Assembly (NCBI GenBank): GCA_016703525.1 | Contig: JADJBW010000006.1 | Coordinates: forward strand, 1 to 64,000 | Length of the DNA: 64,000 bases | Source: Actinomycetota bacterium | GTDB lineage: Bacteria; Actinomycetota; Acidimicrobiia; Acidimicrobiales; Microtrichaceae | Direction: 5' to 3' | In this document: positions 44,817 to 52,730 of the stretch, one piece after another | Layout of the letters: each line of letters begins with the position of its first letter | How positions within the stretch are numbered: position 1 is the stretch's first letter | Made by a program: the position numbers and the translations under genes | Notes under the pieces: generated by a model | What the model was told of the DNA's origin: nothing | Database searches by the model: none | Seen by the model: only the letters and a program-made list of their open reading frames with translations

Positions 44817-45231
44817 CGACCGTCGGTGGACGGCGGGCCTCCTTGCGCTGCGCGTCGCGCCGCTTCGCATCGAGGCGACGGCGCCGCGATCCCGCCGTGG
44901 GCTTGGTGGCGACGCGTCGGCGCCGCACCACCAACGCCTCGGCCAGCCGGGCCTGCAGCCGCAGGAGTGCGCGTCGCCGGTTCTGCCATTGCGACCGCTC
45001 GTCGGCGGCGACGACGCTCACCACCGGGCCGAGCCGCTCGATCAAGCGGTCGCGGACCGCCGGCGAAAGCGACGGCGAAGCGGCGATGTCGAAGCGGAGC
45101 TCGACACGGGTGTTCGAGGTGTTGGCGTGCTGGCCGCCCGGTCCCCCCGACGCGGCGTAGCGCCACTCCAGTTCGCCAGCGGGCACCACGATCCGGCCGA
45201 CCACCAGGTCGGCGCCCGGTTCAACCGACAC
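44809..45231 (-). CDS. arfB: Alternative ribosome-rescue factor / peptidyl-tRNA hydrolase ArfB
   Basis: A 140-residue class-I release-factor-like protein that frees stalled ribosomes (known role of ArfB/YaeJ). The catalytic GGQ lies in ASGPGGQHANTSNTRVELRF-type sequence near residue 33 (GGPGGQHANTS). The C-terminus from about residue 100 is very basic (RRRRVATKPTAGSRRRRLDAK), the tail that enters the empty mRNA channel. Start GTG 45231 overlaps the end of the 2-hydroxyacid dehydrogenase gene by 11 bases. Confidence 0.93.
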   Translation of the reverse strand: MSVEPGADLVVGRIVVPAGELEWRYAASGGPGGQHANTSNTRVELRFDIAASPSLSPAVRDRLIERLGPVVSVVAADERSQWQNRRRALLRLQARLAEALVVRRRRVATKPTAGSRRRRLDAKRRDAQRKEARRPPTVDE

Positions 45232-46188
45232 GACCGGGGACCGCCTCGCCCGCCCGGAGCGCCGCAATCGCATCGAGCGCGAGTCCGAGGCTCCGCTCGA
45301 GGGTCTCCCAGGTGAGCCAGGCGACGTGCGGCGTCGCGACCACCGAATCGAGGTGGCGGATGGGATGCTCAGCGACGAACGGCTCGTCGGGGAACACGTC
45401 GAGCCCGCGCCCCCAAGGCGCCCGGCCACCAGCTCGTCGGCCAACGCGTCCAAGTCGAGCAACCCGCCGCGAGCCGTGTTGACGATCACGGCGCGGTCGG
45501 GCAGCAGCGCGAGGCGCCGACGATCGATCAGGCCGGCGGTCGCCTCCGTGAGCGGCAGGTGCAGCGACACCACGTCGGAGGTTGCGAGCAGATCGTCGAG
45601 CGGCAGCCAGCCGGGCCGGTCGTCGCGCCGCGAATGGTGGTGCACCTCGGCGCCGAGCGCCGTGAGGACCGCTCCGAGGCGCTGCGCGATATCGCCGAAT
45701 CCGACGAGCCCTACTCGCCTGCCGGACAGCTCGCCGCAGGACTCGCCCACCGAGGGCTCGACACGCCAACCCGAACCGGCGATCGTCGCCTCGTGGTACG
45801 TGACGGTGCGGCGCAGCACGGCGAGCAGCAGGCCCAGGGCATGTTCGGCCACGGCGACGGCGTTCGATCCGGCCATGTTGGCCGTGGCGATCCCCCGCGG
45901 CGACGCGGCGGCGACGTCGATCGTGTTCACCCCGACACCCCACTTGTGCACCAGGGCGAGCACCGGCGCGGCATCGAGGTGCGCCGCCGTGATCGGCGTG
46001 AGGATGTGCCACCACACATGCAGACGTGGCAACACCTCGCCCAATGCCGCGGTGTCGTCGGGTTCGATCACCACGAGGTCCAGGTCGTGGCGCGCCGCGA
46101 CCGCGACGAACCGTTCCCGCTGCCGGGGCCCGGCGGCACCGTGGTACGCCACGGTCAGTGCACCGTCGGGAACCCGCCGCTGGGTCAC
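45221..46188 (-). CDS. D-2-hydroxyacid dehydrogenase family protein, frameshifted
   Basis: A NAD-dependent D-isomer 2-hydroxyacid dehydrogenase. The N-terminal catalytic lobe (VHKWGVGVNTIDVAAA) leads to the Rossmann domain LVGFGDIAQRLGAVLTALG. Catalytic Arg is in IVNTARGGLLDLDAL. Near 45405, in a short C run, the frame breaks after GRLGGAG and resumes as LDVFPDEPFVAEHP, which holds the catalytic Glu, and then ATPHVAWLTWETLERS with the His. Repaired length is about 322 residues. GTG start overlaps the thioesterase stop (GTGA). Physiological acid unknown. Confidence 0.85.
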
Positions 46189-46985
46189 GACGGCGCCTCG
46201 TCGCGCACGATCGCCGACTGCGAGGCGGTGGCCATGAGCACGCCGTCGCCCGACCACAGGTGCACGAGCCCGTGGCCGAACCCGTCGCGCACGGCGTGGA
46301 CGCGAATGTCGAGCAGCACCCACTCGGTCGCGACCGGTCGGACCAGACGGATCGTGTTGTCCAGGCTGTTCGATCGGACCCACCGGCCGAGCGCCTGCGA
46401 GATGCCGAACGGCACGTAGTCGCCCAACACCGCGAGCGTCGCCGCCGACACGGCCAGGTCGGGCACGCGCACCCACAGCGCGCTGCGGCCCTCGGCGCTC
46501 GGTTGCCCCGCCAGGTCGTCCCATTGAGTGCCCTGCGCGAGCCGGATGTCCATGCGTTCCATGATCGTGTCGCGCAGCTCCCAGCGCGACGTGCGCCCCG
46601 GGCAGTCCTCGGGCCGCGGCACCTGCGGCGGCGTGTCCCACTGTCCGCTTCCGGCGATGGGCCGCTGCCCGAGCGCGGCGTTCACGGTCAGGATCTCGCG
46701 ATCGGCGACGTGCGCGACAACCCGCGCCTGGGTGGTGAAGTGCCCCGATGTTGCGACGGTCACGTCGACGTCCATCACGTCGTCGACCATCGCGTACGAC
46801 AGGTACTGGCCGGTCGCCCACACCACGGGCCGCCCCGACACGGCCTCGAGCGCCACGATCGCCGCGGCGAGCCCGCATCCACCGAAGAGGAACCGGCCCG
46901 CGGTTGCGATCCCCGACGTGACGGGCAGCACCCAGCGGTGAGGATTGTGGGTGGGTCGAAGACCCAGGAACTCGCGCGCATCCAT
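46185..46985 (-). CDS. Acyl-CoA thioesterase, TesB-like double hotdog
   Basis: A 266-residue protein with two hotdog folds. FLFGGCGLAAAIVALEAVSGRPVVWATGQYL matches the start of TesB-type thioesterases, and the C-terminal SNSLDNTIRLV contains the Asp-Asn-Thr of the TesB active site. It would hydrolyse acyl-CoA. The ATG follows a minus-strand TATCGT box by ten bases with no Shine-Dalgarno. It is first in a four-gene run with 2-hydroxyacid dehydrogenase, ArfB and LLM oxidoreductase. Confidence 0.8.
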   Translation of the reverse strand: MDAREFLGLRPTHNPHRWVLPVTSGIATAGRFLFGGCGLAAAIVALEAVSGRPVVWATGQYLSYAMVDDVMDVDVTVATSGHFTTQARVVAHVADREILTVNAALGQRPIAGSGQWDTPPQVPRPEDCPGRTSRWELRDTIMERMDIRLAQGTQWDDLAGQPSAEGRSALWVRVPDLAVSAATLAVLGDYVPFGISQALGRWVRSNSLDNTIRLVRPVATEWVLLDIRVHAVRDGFGHGLVHLWSGDGVLMATASQSAIVRDEAPS

Positions 46986-47020
46986 GTCGTTCGCCACGAT
47001 ATCGGCGCGGTGACGGCCGG

Positions 47021-47026
47021 TAGCGT
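47021..47026 (+). promoter_or_regulatory. Putative leaderless -10 element of the amidase gene
   Basis: TAGCGT, eight bases before the ATG at 47035. Confidence 0.4.
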
Positions 47027-47034
47027 GGCCGGTC

Positions 47035-48422
47035 ATGGCTGACACCCCGTGGCTCGGAGATACCTGTTCGCTCGTCGATGCGTTCCGTTCCGGCGAGCGC
47101 TCACCGGTCGAGGAACTCGAGGCGACCATCGGGGCGATCGAGCGGAGCGACCTGAACGCGTTCACCTTCCTCGATACCGAGCGTGCGCTCGACGCCGCTC
47201 GCACGGCCGATGTGTCGCTGCCCTTCGGCGGCGTGCCGATCGGTGTGAAGGAGCTTTCGCCGGTGCAGGGGTGGCCGATGACCGAGTGCTCGCTCGCGTT
47301 CGAGAACGAGACGGCCACCTACACGAGCCTCCACATCGATCGGTTGACCGACGCGGGGGCGGTGCTCGTGGGGCAGTGCAATGCGAGCGAGTTCGGCGGC
47401 CTCAACGTGAGCGTCAACCTGCTACACGGGGTCACGCACAACCCGTGGGAGCGCGGCAAGAGCGCTGGCGGTTCGTCGGGCGGCTCGGCCTCCGCGGTGG
47501 CCGGCGGGCTCGTCACGATCGCGACCGGCGGTGACGGCGGCGGGTCGATCCGCATCCCCGGCGGGTTCAGCGGCCTTGTCGGCATGAAGGGCACGGCGGG
47601 CCGCATCCCGCGGGGACCTTCACCGAGGTCCACCCCATGACGGTGGGGTCGGGGCCGAGGGGCCGCGCGGTGCGCGACGTGTGCCGCGGGTACGACGTGA
47701 CCTCGGGCTACGACATGCGCGACCCGTACTCGCTGCCCAAGATCGAGGGCTGGGAGCGCGACCTCGCCACATTCGATCTGCGCGGCCGCAAGGCGGTGAT
47801 CGCCCCCACCCTCGGCGTCGCGATCGTCCGCCCCGAGGTCGAGGCCCGAGTGCGCGCTGCGGGCGAGCAGCTCGCACGCGACGCCGGCCTGGAGCTCGTC
47901 GACGTCCCGGTGCAGCTTCCGGGGCTCGGCTATGAGTGGGCCCTGGCCAACCTCTCCCAGCTGCTGCGGGCGCTCGGCGATCGCTGGCCCGCATGCAAGG
48001 ACCGCCTCACCGTCGAGATCGCGTTCGGGCTCCACATCGCCGAGGACCAGTTCAACCTGGCGATGATGGCGCGTTGCGAGGAGGCGCGCACCGAGGCCAA
48101 CGAGCGGATGGCCGAGGTGTTCGACTCGGTCGACTTCATCATCTGCGCCACCAACCCCGACGTCGCCTTCGAGGCCGACTGCTACCTGAACCAGCAGGTC
48201 GGCGGGCAGCGGGTGGGCCCCGAGAACAACGGCGCGCTGACGATCCCCGCCAACATCGTGGGCAACCCCGCCATCTCGGTGCCGATCGAGCCGCTCGACG
48301 GCCTGCCGGTCGGCATGCAGATCATCGGGCGCCACCACGAGGACCAGTTGCTGTTGGACCTGGCGCACGTCGTCGAGCGCGAGCGCCCGTGGCCCATCGT
48401 CGCTCCGGGCTCGCCGATCTGA
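47035..48422 (+). CDS. Amidase-signature family amidase, frameshifted
   Basis: An amidase-signature hydrolase of about 462 residues. The Ser-cisSer-Lys triad is present: Lys in IGVKELSPVQG (near residue 75), the Gly/Ser loop GKSAGGSSGGSASAVAGG and the nucleophile region GGDGGGSIRIPGGFSG. The frame breaks near 47620 in GGGGACC, after GRIPRGP, and resumes as FTEVHPMTVGSGPRGRAVRD, then continues to GNPAISVPIEPLDGLPVGMQIIG. One missing base restores it. Family members hydrolyse amides such as indoleacetamide or nylon oligomers; GatA is unlikely because GatB/C are absent. Confidence 0.86.
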
Positions 48423-48455
48423 CCCGACGCAACCGGGACTGTCGGTCCCCCCTCG

Positions 48456-48461
48456 TACGAT
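48456..48461 (+). promoter_or_regulatory. Putative leaderless -10 element of dgt
   Basis: TACGAT, seven bases before the ATG at 48469. Confidence 0.48.
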
Positions 48462-48468
48462 CGTGTCG

Positions 48469-49677
48469 ATGACCAGTTCCCCGCATTCGTCCCCCCTGCT
48501 CAACGACGAGGTCGCCGGCTCGCGGCGCGCCGAGCAGTGGGCCGCCACCATGACGGGGCATGACGTAGGGTCCGTTCGGCGGGCGCACCGCGACAGCACC
48601 GATTCGTTGCGGGTCTGCGACCTCGCCGATACCTACCTGCACGATCGGGCCGAGCGCGAGGCGCGCCAACACGAGCACCTCGCCGCCGGGGCGACACGGG
48701 CCGAGGGGGCCGGCACCCGCGCAGTGCCCGAGGTTCCCGACCCGTTCCGCACGTGCTTCGAGCGCGACCGCGACCGCATCCTCCACGGCGCGACGGCTTT
48801 CCGGCGTCTGGCCGGCAAGACCCAGGTCTTCATCTTTCCCGAGGACCATCAGCGCACCCGGCTGACCCACGCGCTCGAGGTCGCCCAGGTCGCGACGGCC
48901 ATCGCCCGTGCCGCACGCCTCAACGTGGCGCTCACCGAGGCGATCGCGCTCGGGCACGACTGCGGCCACGGGCCCGGAGGCCATGCATCCGAAGATGCCT
49001 TCTCGCCCTATCTCGACGAGGGGTACGACCATGCCGTGTGGGGCGCCGACGTGGTGCTCGCTCCGCTCAACCTGTGCGTCGAAACGCTCGACGGCATCCG
49101 CAACCACTCGTGGTCACGCCCGGCACCGACGACCCCCGAGGGCGAGGTGGTGTCCTGGGCCGACCGGATCGCGTACGTCTGCCACGACTTCGAAGACGCG
49201 GTGCACGCCGGCATCGTCACCCCGGAACTCCTGCCGACCATGGTGCGCGAACGTTGCGGCGACACGCGGAGCCGCCAACTCGACGCGTTCATCCGCGGCA
49301 TGCTGACGGCCATCGCGTCGACGGGAACGGTCGGCATGGTCGAGCATCTCGCCGAGGCGCTCGCCGAGTTCCGCCGCTTCAACTACGACCACATCTACAT
49401 GCGCCCGGCCTCGGTCGGCCAGAGCGAGTCGGTCATCCGGGTGCTGCGTGCGCTCGTCGACTACTACGCCGACCGCCCCAACACGCTCCCGTTCGACACG
49501 GTCGACGCGTCGAGCCCGCGCCGCTCACCGAACGTGTCGGCCGGCACCGCCGAGGCGGTACGGGAATCGGTCGCCTACGTCGCGGGCATGACCGATCGCT
49601 ACGCCTTCTCCATGGCCGTCACGCACCTCGGCTGGGACCGCTCGGCGCTCCCGCAGGGGGTCGACCTCCGGTTCTGA
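48469..49677 (+). CDS. dgt: Deoxyguanosinetriphosphate triphosphohydrolase-like protein
   Basis: A 402-residue HD-domain dNTPase that splits dGTP to deoxyguanosine and triphosphate and helps balance dNTP pools. The HD metal site is HALEVAQVATAIARA and LGHDCGHGPGGHASEDAF. Upstream, DRDRILHGATAFRRLAGKTQVF and RTRLTHALEV are the standard Dgt entry motifs. DGIRNHSW and SWADRIAYVCHDFEDAV complete the site. ATG 48469 is preferred; GTG 48463 would add two residues. In actinobacteria dgt often neighbours dnaG, not seen here. Its end overlaps a convergent gene by 59 bases. Confidence 0.92.
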   Translation: MTSSPHSSPLLNDEVAGSRRAEQWAATMTGHDVGSVRRAHRDSTDSLRVCDLADTYLHDRAEREARQHEHLAAGATRAEGAGTRAVPEVPDPFRTCFERDRDRILHGATAFRRLAGKTQVFIFPEDHQRTRLTHALEVAQVATAIARAARLNVALTEAIALGHDCGHGPGGHASEDAFSPYLDEGYDHAVWGADVVLAPLNLCVETLDGIRNHSWSRPAPTTPEGEVVSWADRIAYVCHDFEDAVHAGIVTPELLPTMVRERCGDTRSRQLDAFIRGMLTAIASTGTVGMVEHLAEALAEFRRFNYDHIYMRPASVGQSESVIRVLRALVDYYADRPNTLPFDTVDASSPRRSPNVSAGTAEAVRESVAYVAGMTDRYAFSMAVTHLGWDRSALPQGVDLRF

Positions 49678-50299
49678 GCCAACGCCACGTTGCGAGCGCG
49701 GCCGACATCCCGAGCATCGCCCCGAACGCGACGATCCACGGGCGGTCGCCGTGCGCGGCGGTGAACCAGATGCCAACGACCGCCAGGGCGGCCGACGACG
49801 CGGCCGCGGTCGCCCACATGCCGGTGGTCGGCGGGGCGGAAGGCGGCGACTCCGGTGAACGATCGGGCGCACCACCGAGCAGCAGGGCCACGGCGCCGAT
49901 CAGCGCTGCGAGATGCGTTTCGTCGCTCGGAGCCAGCAGGGCTGCCACCGCTGCAACGGCGGCGATCAGCACGCCGATGGTGCGCAACTCGTCGGTCTCC
50001 CACGTCGACGCGGCGATCGCCGCCGCCGCCACGACCAGCCCGGCCGCGCCCCACCGCCATGGCCCCGGCACCCCCGTTCCCCCGACGCCGTCGACCCACG
50101 CGCCGAGCAGCGCCGCGACCGCCACCAGCGCAAGCAACTCGGGGGCCGCTCGCCGAAGCGCCGGCACCACCCGGGCAACGAGCGCGACGAACACGACCGC
50201 GGCGACCACCTCGGCCAACCCCGCCGGACCCACTCCGACGCGCCCGGCGAACGCCGCGACGGCAACCACGAGGGCGATCGGACGTTGCCGACCCGTCAC
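49619..50299 (-). CDS. Hypothetical integral membrane protein
   Basis: A 226-residue Ala/Val-rich protein with about six predicted helices (IALVVAVAAFAGRVGVGPAGL, VVAAVVFVALVARVVPAL, LLALVAVAALLGAWV, GLVVAAAAIAASTW, TIGVLIAAVAAVAALLA, LAALIGAVALLLG). No family recognised. GTG start overlaps the upstream exported-protein stop by four bases, so the two are coupled and may work together. Its last 59 bases overlap the 3' end of dgt. Confidence 0.65.
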   Translation of the reverse strand: MTGRQRPIALVVAVAAFAGRVGVGPAGLAEVVAAVVFVALVARVVPALRRAAPELLALVAVAALLGAWVDGVGGTGVPGPWRWGAAGLVVAAAAIAASTWETDELRTIGVLIAAVAAVAALLAPSDETHLAALIGAVALLLGGAPDRSPESPPSAPPTTGMWATAAASSAALAVVGIWFTAAHGDRPWIVAFGAMLGMSAALATWRWLRTGGRPPAGAPSGPSRGA

Positions 50300-51882
50300 A
50301 GGTCGACCCCCGACGTTCCGAGCGCAGGTGCGGTGAGCACGAGCCGATAGCTCCCGAGGTGCTCCGGAAGCACCACCTCGACCGCTCCGGTCACCGACGC
50401 GCCCACCGCGATGTCGCCCGCCGCGATCGTCGGCGCAACCGCCGTGGGAGCGATGACCGCTCCCGACGATCGGTCCTCGATCCACCATCGGATGCCGGCG
50501 AGCGGCACCGGCGTGGATCCCACGTTGCGGACGGTCACCGTCGCTCGGAACCGTCCCGGCGCCGGGGCCGGATAGCTGACGCTCAGGGCCACCGCGGTTC
50601 GGCCCCCGGGTGCGACGGCCGGCGTCGTCGCCGGCGTCGTCGATGTCGCTGCCGGCGCGGTGGCCGGCGCGGTGGTCGGCGTCGTGGCCTGCGTCGTCGG
50701 GGCGGCCGAGGTCGTGGGTTCATCGTCGGGTTCGGCCGCCACGGCCGGAACAGCGAGGCTGAACGGATGGCCCCCGTCCGTTCGCGGCGCTCGCACGCGA
50801 ACGAGGTCCAGGTAGACCGAGGAGTCCCACGAGCCGCGCCCGGGATCGAGCGAGGCGACCTGGTCGGCGAGCGTGCGCTGCGACGGCCGACTGGGTGCGG
50901 CCGCAGCCGACGCGGCGAGTGCCGAGAGGGCCGAGGCGTCGAAGGTCGCCTGCGGCCGGAGGAATCGATACAGCGGCGCCAACTCGTCGATGACCAGTGG
51001 GGCGACAGCGGCTCCGACGCGGTCGGTCGAATCGGCCGCTGCGTTGAGCAGGTCGACGGCCCCGGCGCACGGGCCGACGGCAGCGAAGGTCGATGAGGCC
51101 GCGGTCACGACCACTTCGTCGGGTGCCGCAGCGGGACGACCACCGGGCACCCGCCCGACCGCGGCCTCGGCACCGATCCGCCTGGCAGACGGGCTCGCGG
51201 CGCGGGTGGCGGGTGCGACGGTGCCGCACCACTCACCCGACGGGGCACGCGCCACGAGCCGCTCAACCGTGCCGTTCTCCACCACGATCTGGTCGTCCGC
51301 TCCGCTCCGACGAGCGCACACGCGGCCGCACTCGGCAGCGACACCGTCGGGCAGCCGGCGCACCACCGATGCCAGGGCATCGACCACGGTCGCGTCGTTC
51401 AAGGCGGCGGCGCGCCCAATAGCGGCCTGGAGCGCTCGAAACTCGACGGTCTGTGCGGTGTGGCCCATCAGGCCGACCGGGTCGGGATCGGCGATCACGC
51501 CGGCGCTCAACGCGACGAGCCCGGCCGCAGTCGACGTCGTGTTGATGATCACATCGCCGCCGTCACCCGACGTGATCGCCAGCCCCACCGGTGTGCCCGT
51601 GCCGTCCTCGGCGACCAGCAGCGTCGGCGCATCCTTGGACACCGCTGCCGCAAACGTGTCGCCACGCTCCGCCTCCACGCCGACCCCTTGCTGGGCGATC
51701 ACGACCGTGGCCACGAGCGGCCGATCCACCGACACCGACGTCGAGACGTATCCCCGCGGCGCGGCGGGCACCCGCGTCGGCGAGCGCAGCGCCACGGTCG
51801 CCGTGATGAGCGCCACCATCGACCCGACCGCCACGATGCCCGCGAAGGGGTACCGCTGTGCTCGCGCTGCCGCCCCAGCCAT
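50296..51882 (-). CDS. Exported hypothetical protein with Thr/Pro linker and C-terminal beta domain
   Basis: A 528-residue secreted or anchored protein I do not recognise. Residues about 13-32 form a signal anchor (FAGIVAVGSMVALITATVAL). The body has four cysteines that could pair (ECGRVCARR; EWCGTV; GPCAGAV). A Thr/Ala/Pro linker lies near residues 390-425. The C-terminus resembles a CARDB/Ig-like beta domain (VALSVSYPAPAPGRFRATVTV, NVGSTPVPLAGIRWWIEDRSSG). The first part has some resemblance to DUF5719-type exported proteins of actinobacteria, weakly held. AGGAG precedes the ATG, and minus-strand TACCGT lies about 40 bases upstream. Confidence 0.7.
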   Translation of the reverse strand: MAGAAARAQRYPFAGIVAVGSMVALITATVALRSPTRVPAAPRGYVSTSVSVDRPLVATVVIAQQGVGVEAERGDTFAAAVSKDAPTLLVAEDGTGTPVGLAITSGDGGDVIINTTSTAAGLVALSAGVIADPDPVGLMGHTAQTVEFRALQAAIGRAAALNDATVVDALASVVRRLPDGVAAECGRVCARRSGADDQIVVENGTVERLVARAPSGEWCGTVAPATRAASPSARRIGAEAAVGRVPGGRPAAAPDEVVVTAASSTFAAVGPCAGAVDLLNAAADSTDRVGAAVAPLVIDELAPLYRFLRPQATFDASALSALAASAAAAPSRPSQRTLADQVASLDPGRGSWDSSVYLDLVRVRAPRTDGGHPFSLAVPAVAAEPDDEPTTSAAPTTQATTPTTAPATAPAATSTTPATTPAVAPGGRTAVALSVSYPAPAPGRFRATVTVRNVGSTPVPLAGIRWWIEDRSSGAVIAPTAVAPTIAAGDIAVGASVTGAVEVVLPEHLGSYRLVLTAPALGTSGVDL

Positions 51883-51972
51883 CGTCGCTCCTGTCCACCC
51901 GACCGCCGGGTGCCGTCAACGGTACCGGTGCGACCCCGCTCGCCCCGACCACACGGACCGTATCGCTCCAGG

Positions 51973-52055
51973 CCGTCCTGCCCCAGAGACCGTCCTCCCC
52001 AGGAGACCGTCCTCCCCCAGGCCGTCCTACCCCGAGAACGTCCTACCCCGAGAAC
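51973..52055. repeat. Degenerate tandem repeat, about five units of 15-17 bp
   Basis: Units follow the pattern CCGTCCTNCCCCNGAGA at 51973-51989, 51990-52006, 52007-52021, 52022-52038 and 52039-52055. The last two are nearly identical (CGTCCTACCCCGAGAAC). The array ends directly at the hairpin behind rpmA and lies upstream of the exported-protein gene. Not a CRISPR: units abut, with no spacers. Confidence 0.75.
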
Positions 52056-52056
52056 G

Positions 52057-52089
52057 CCAAATGGCCCGGCGAGCGGCCGGGCCATTTGG
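52057..52089 (-). terminator. Strong hairpin downstream of rpmA
   Basis: CCAAATGGCCCGGC (52057-52070) and GCCGGGCCATTTGG (52076-52089) are perfect complements: a 14-bp stem with a five-base loop. It starts 19 bases after the rpmA stop. No T tract follows, as is usual in GC-rich actinobacteria. It probably ends the rplU-rpmA transcript. Confidence 0.7.
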
Positions 52090-52108
52090 GACGCGTGGTG
52101 CGTCAAGG

Positions 52109-52360
52109 TCAGTCGGTCAGGATGTCGACCAGCTTGCGGCCCTTGCGGGAGCCGAACTTCACCCGACCGTCGGACAGAGCGAACAGCGTGTCGTCGCCGC
52201 CACGTCCGACGTTAAGGCCCGGGTGGAACTTCGTGCCGCGCTGGCGGACGATGATCGACCCAGCGGATACAACACCGCCGTCGAACACCTTCACGCCGAG
52301 GCGCTTGGACTCCGAATCGCGGCCGTTCTTGGTGGAACCGCCACCTTTGGTCTTGGACAT
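52109..52360 (-). CDS. rpmA: 50S ribosomal protein L27 (bL27)
   Basis: The 83-residue L27, whose N-terminus reaches the peptidyl transferase centre. It starts MSKTKGGGSTKNGRDSESKR and has the conserved VVSAGSIIVRQRGTKFHPG and GGDDTLFALSDGRVKF. There is no Firmicute-type cleaved N-terminal extension. It lies 8 bases after rplU, the standard L21-L27 pair. The obg gene that commonly follows L27 in bacteria is absent; a hairpin and a repeat array follow instead. Confidence 0.98.
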   Translation of the reverse strand: MSKTKGGGSTKNGRDSESKRLGVKVFDGGVVSAGSIIVRQRGTKFHPGLNVGRGGDDTLFALSDGRVKFGSRKGRKLVDILTD

Positions 52361-52368
52361 GGTTCAGT

Positions 52369-52677
52369 TCACCCCTTGGAGATGCCGGTGATCTCGATGG
52401 TTGCCAGCGTCTGGCGGTGTCCCCACCGGCGCCGGTTGTTGGACTTGTTCTTATAGGTGAAGCCGACGATCTTGGGCCCGCGGGTCTCCTCGACAATGCG
52501 AGCGGACACCCGCGCTCCGGCGAGGGCATCGGGCGTGGCGATCGTGGTGTCGCCGTCGACGAGGAGCACCGGGGTCAGTTCGACATCGCTGCCGGGGGTA
52601 CCCAGCCGCTCGACCTGAACTCGATCACCTTCGGACACGCGATACTGCTTGCCACCGGTCTTGATGACTGCATACAT
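52369..52677 (-). CDS. rplU: 50S ribosomal protein L21 (bL21)
   Basis: The 102-residue L21, which binds 23S rRNA. It begins MYAVIKTGGKQYRVSEGD, with the C-terminal signature TYKNKSNNRRRWGHRQTLATIEI. Start ATG 52677 fits; a minus-strand TAGCCT box ten bases upstream may give a nearly leaderless mRNA. Expressed with rpmA; rng lies 54 bases upstream. Confidence 0.98.
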   Translation of the reverse strand: MYAVIKTGGKQYRVSEGDRVQVERLGTPGSDVELTPVLLVDGDTTIATPDALAGARVSARIVEETRGPKIVGFTYKNKSNNRRRWGHRQTLATIEITGISKG

Positions 52678-52730
52678 ACGGGTTGCAAGGCTACCAGGCG
52701 GCCGACGTCGCACCCAAACCGGGGGCAGGC

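Noticed and set aside
47035..48422. GatA subunit of Glu-tRNA amidotransferase
   Set aside because: It has the amidase signature, but no gatB or gatC is adjacent and the sequence fits general amidases.
51973..52055. CRISPR array
   Set aside because: Units abut with no unique spacers, are only 15-17 bp and vary among themselves; no cas genes are near. The RecB-like nuclease at 36102 is the stand-alone actinobacterial type.
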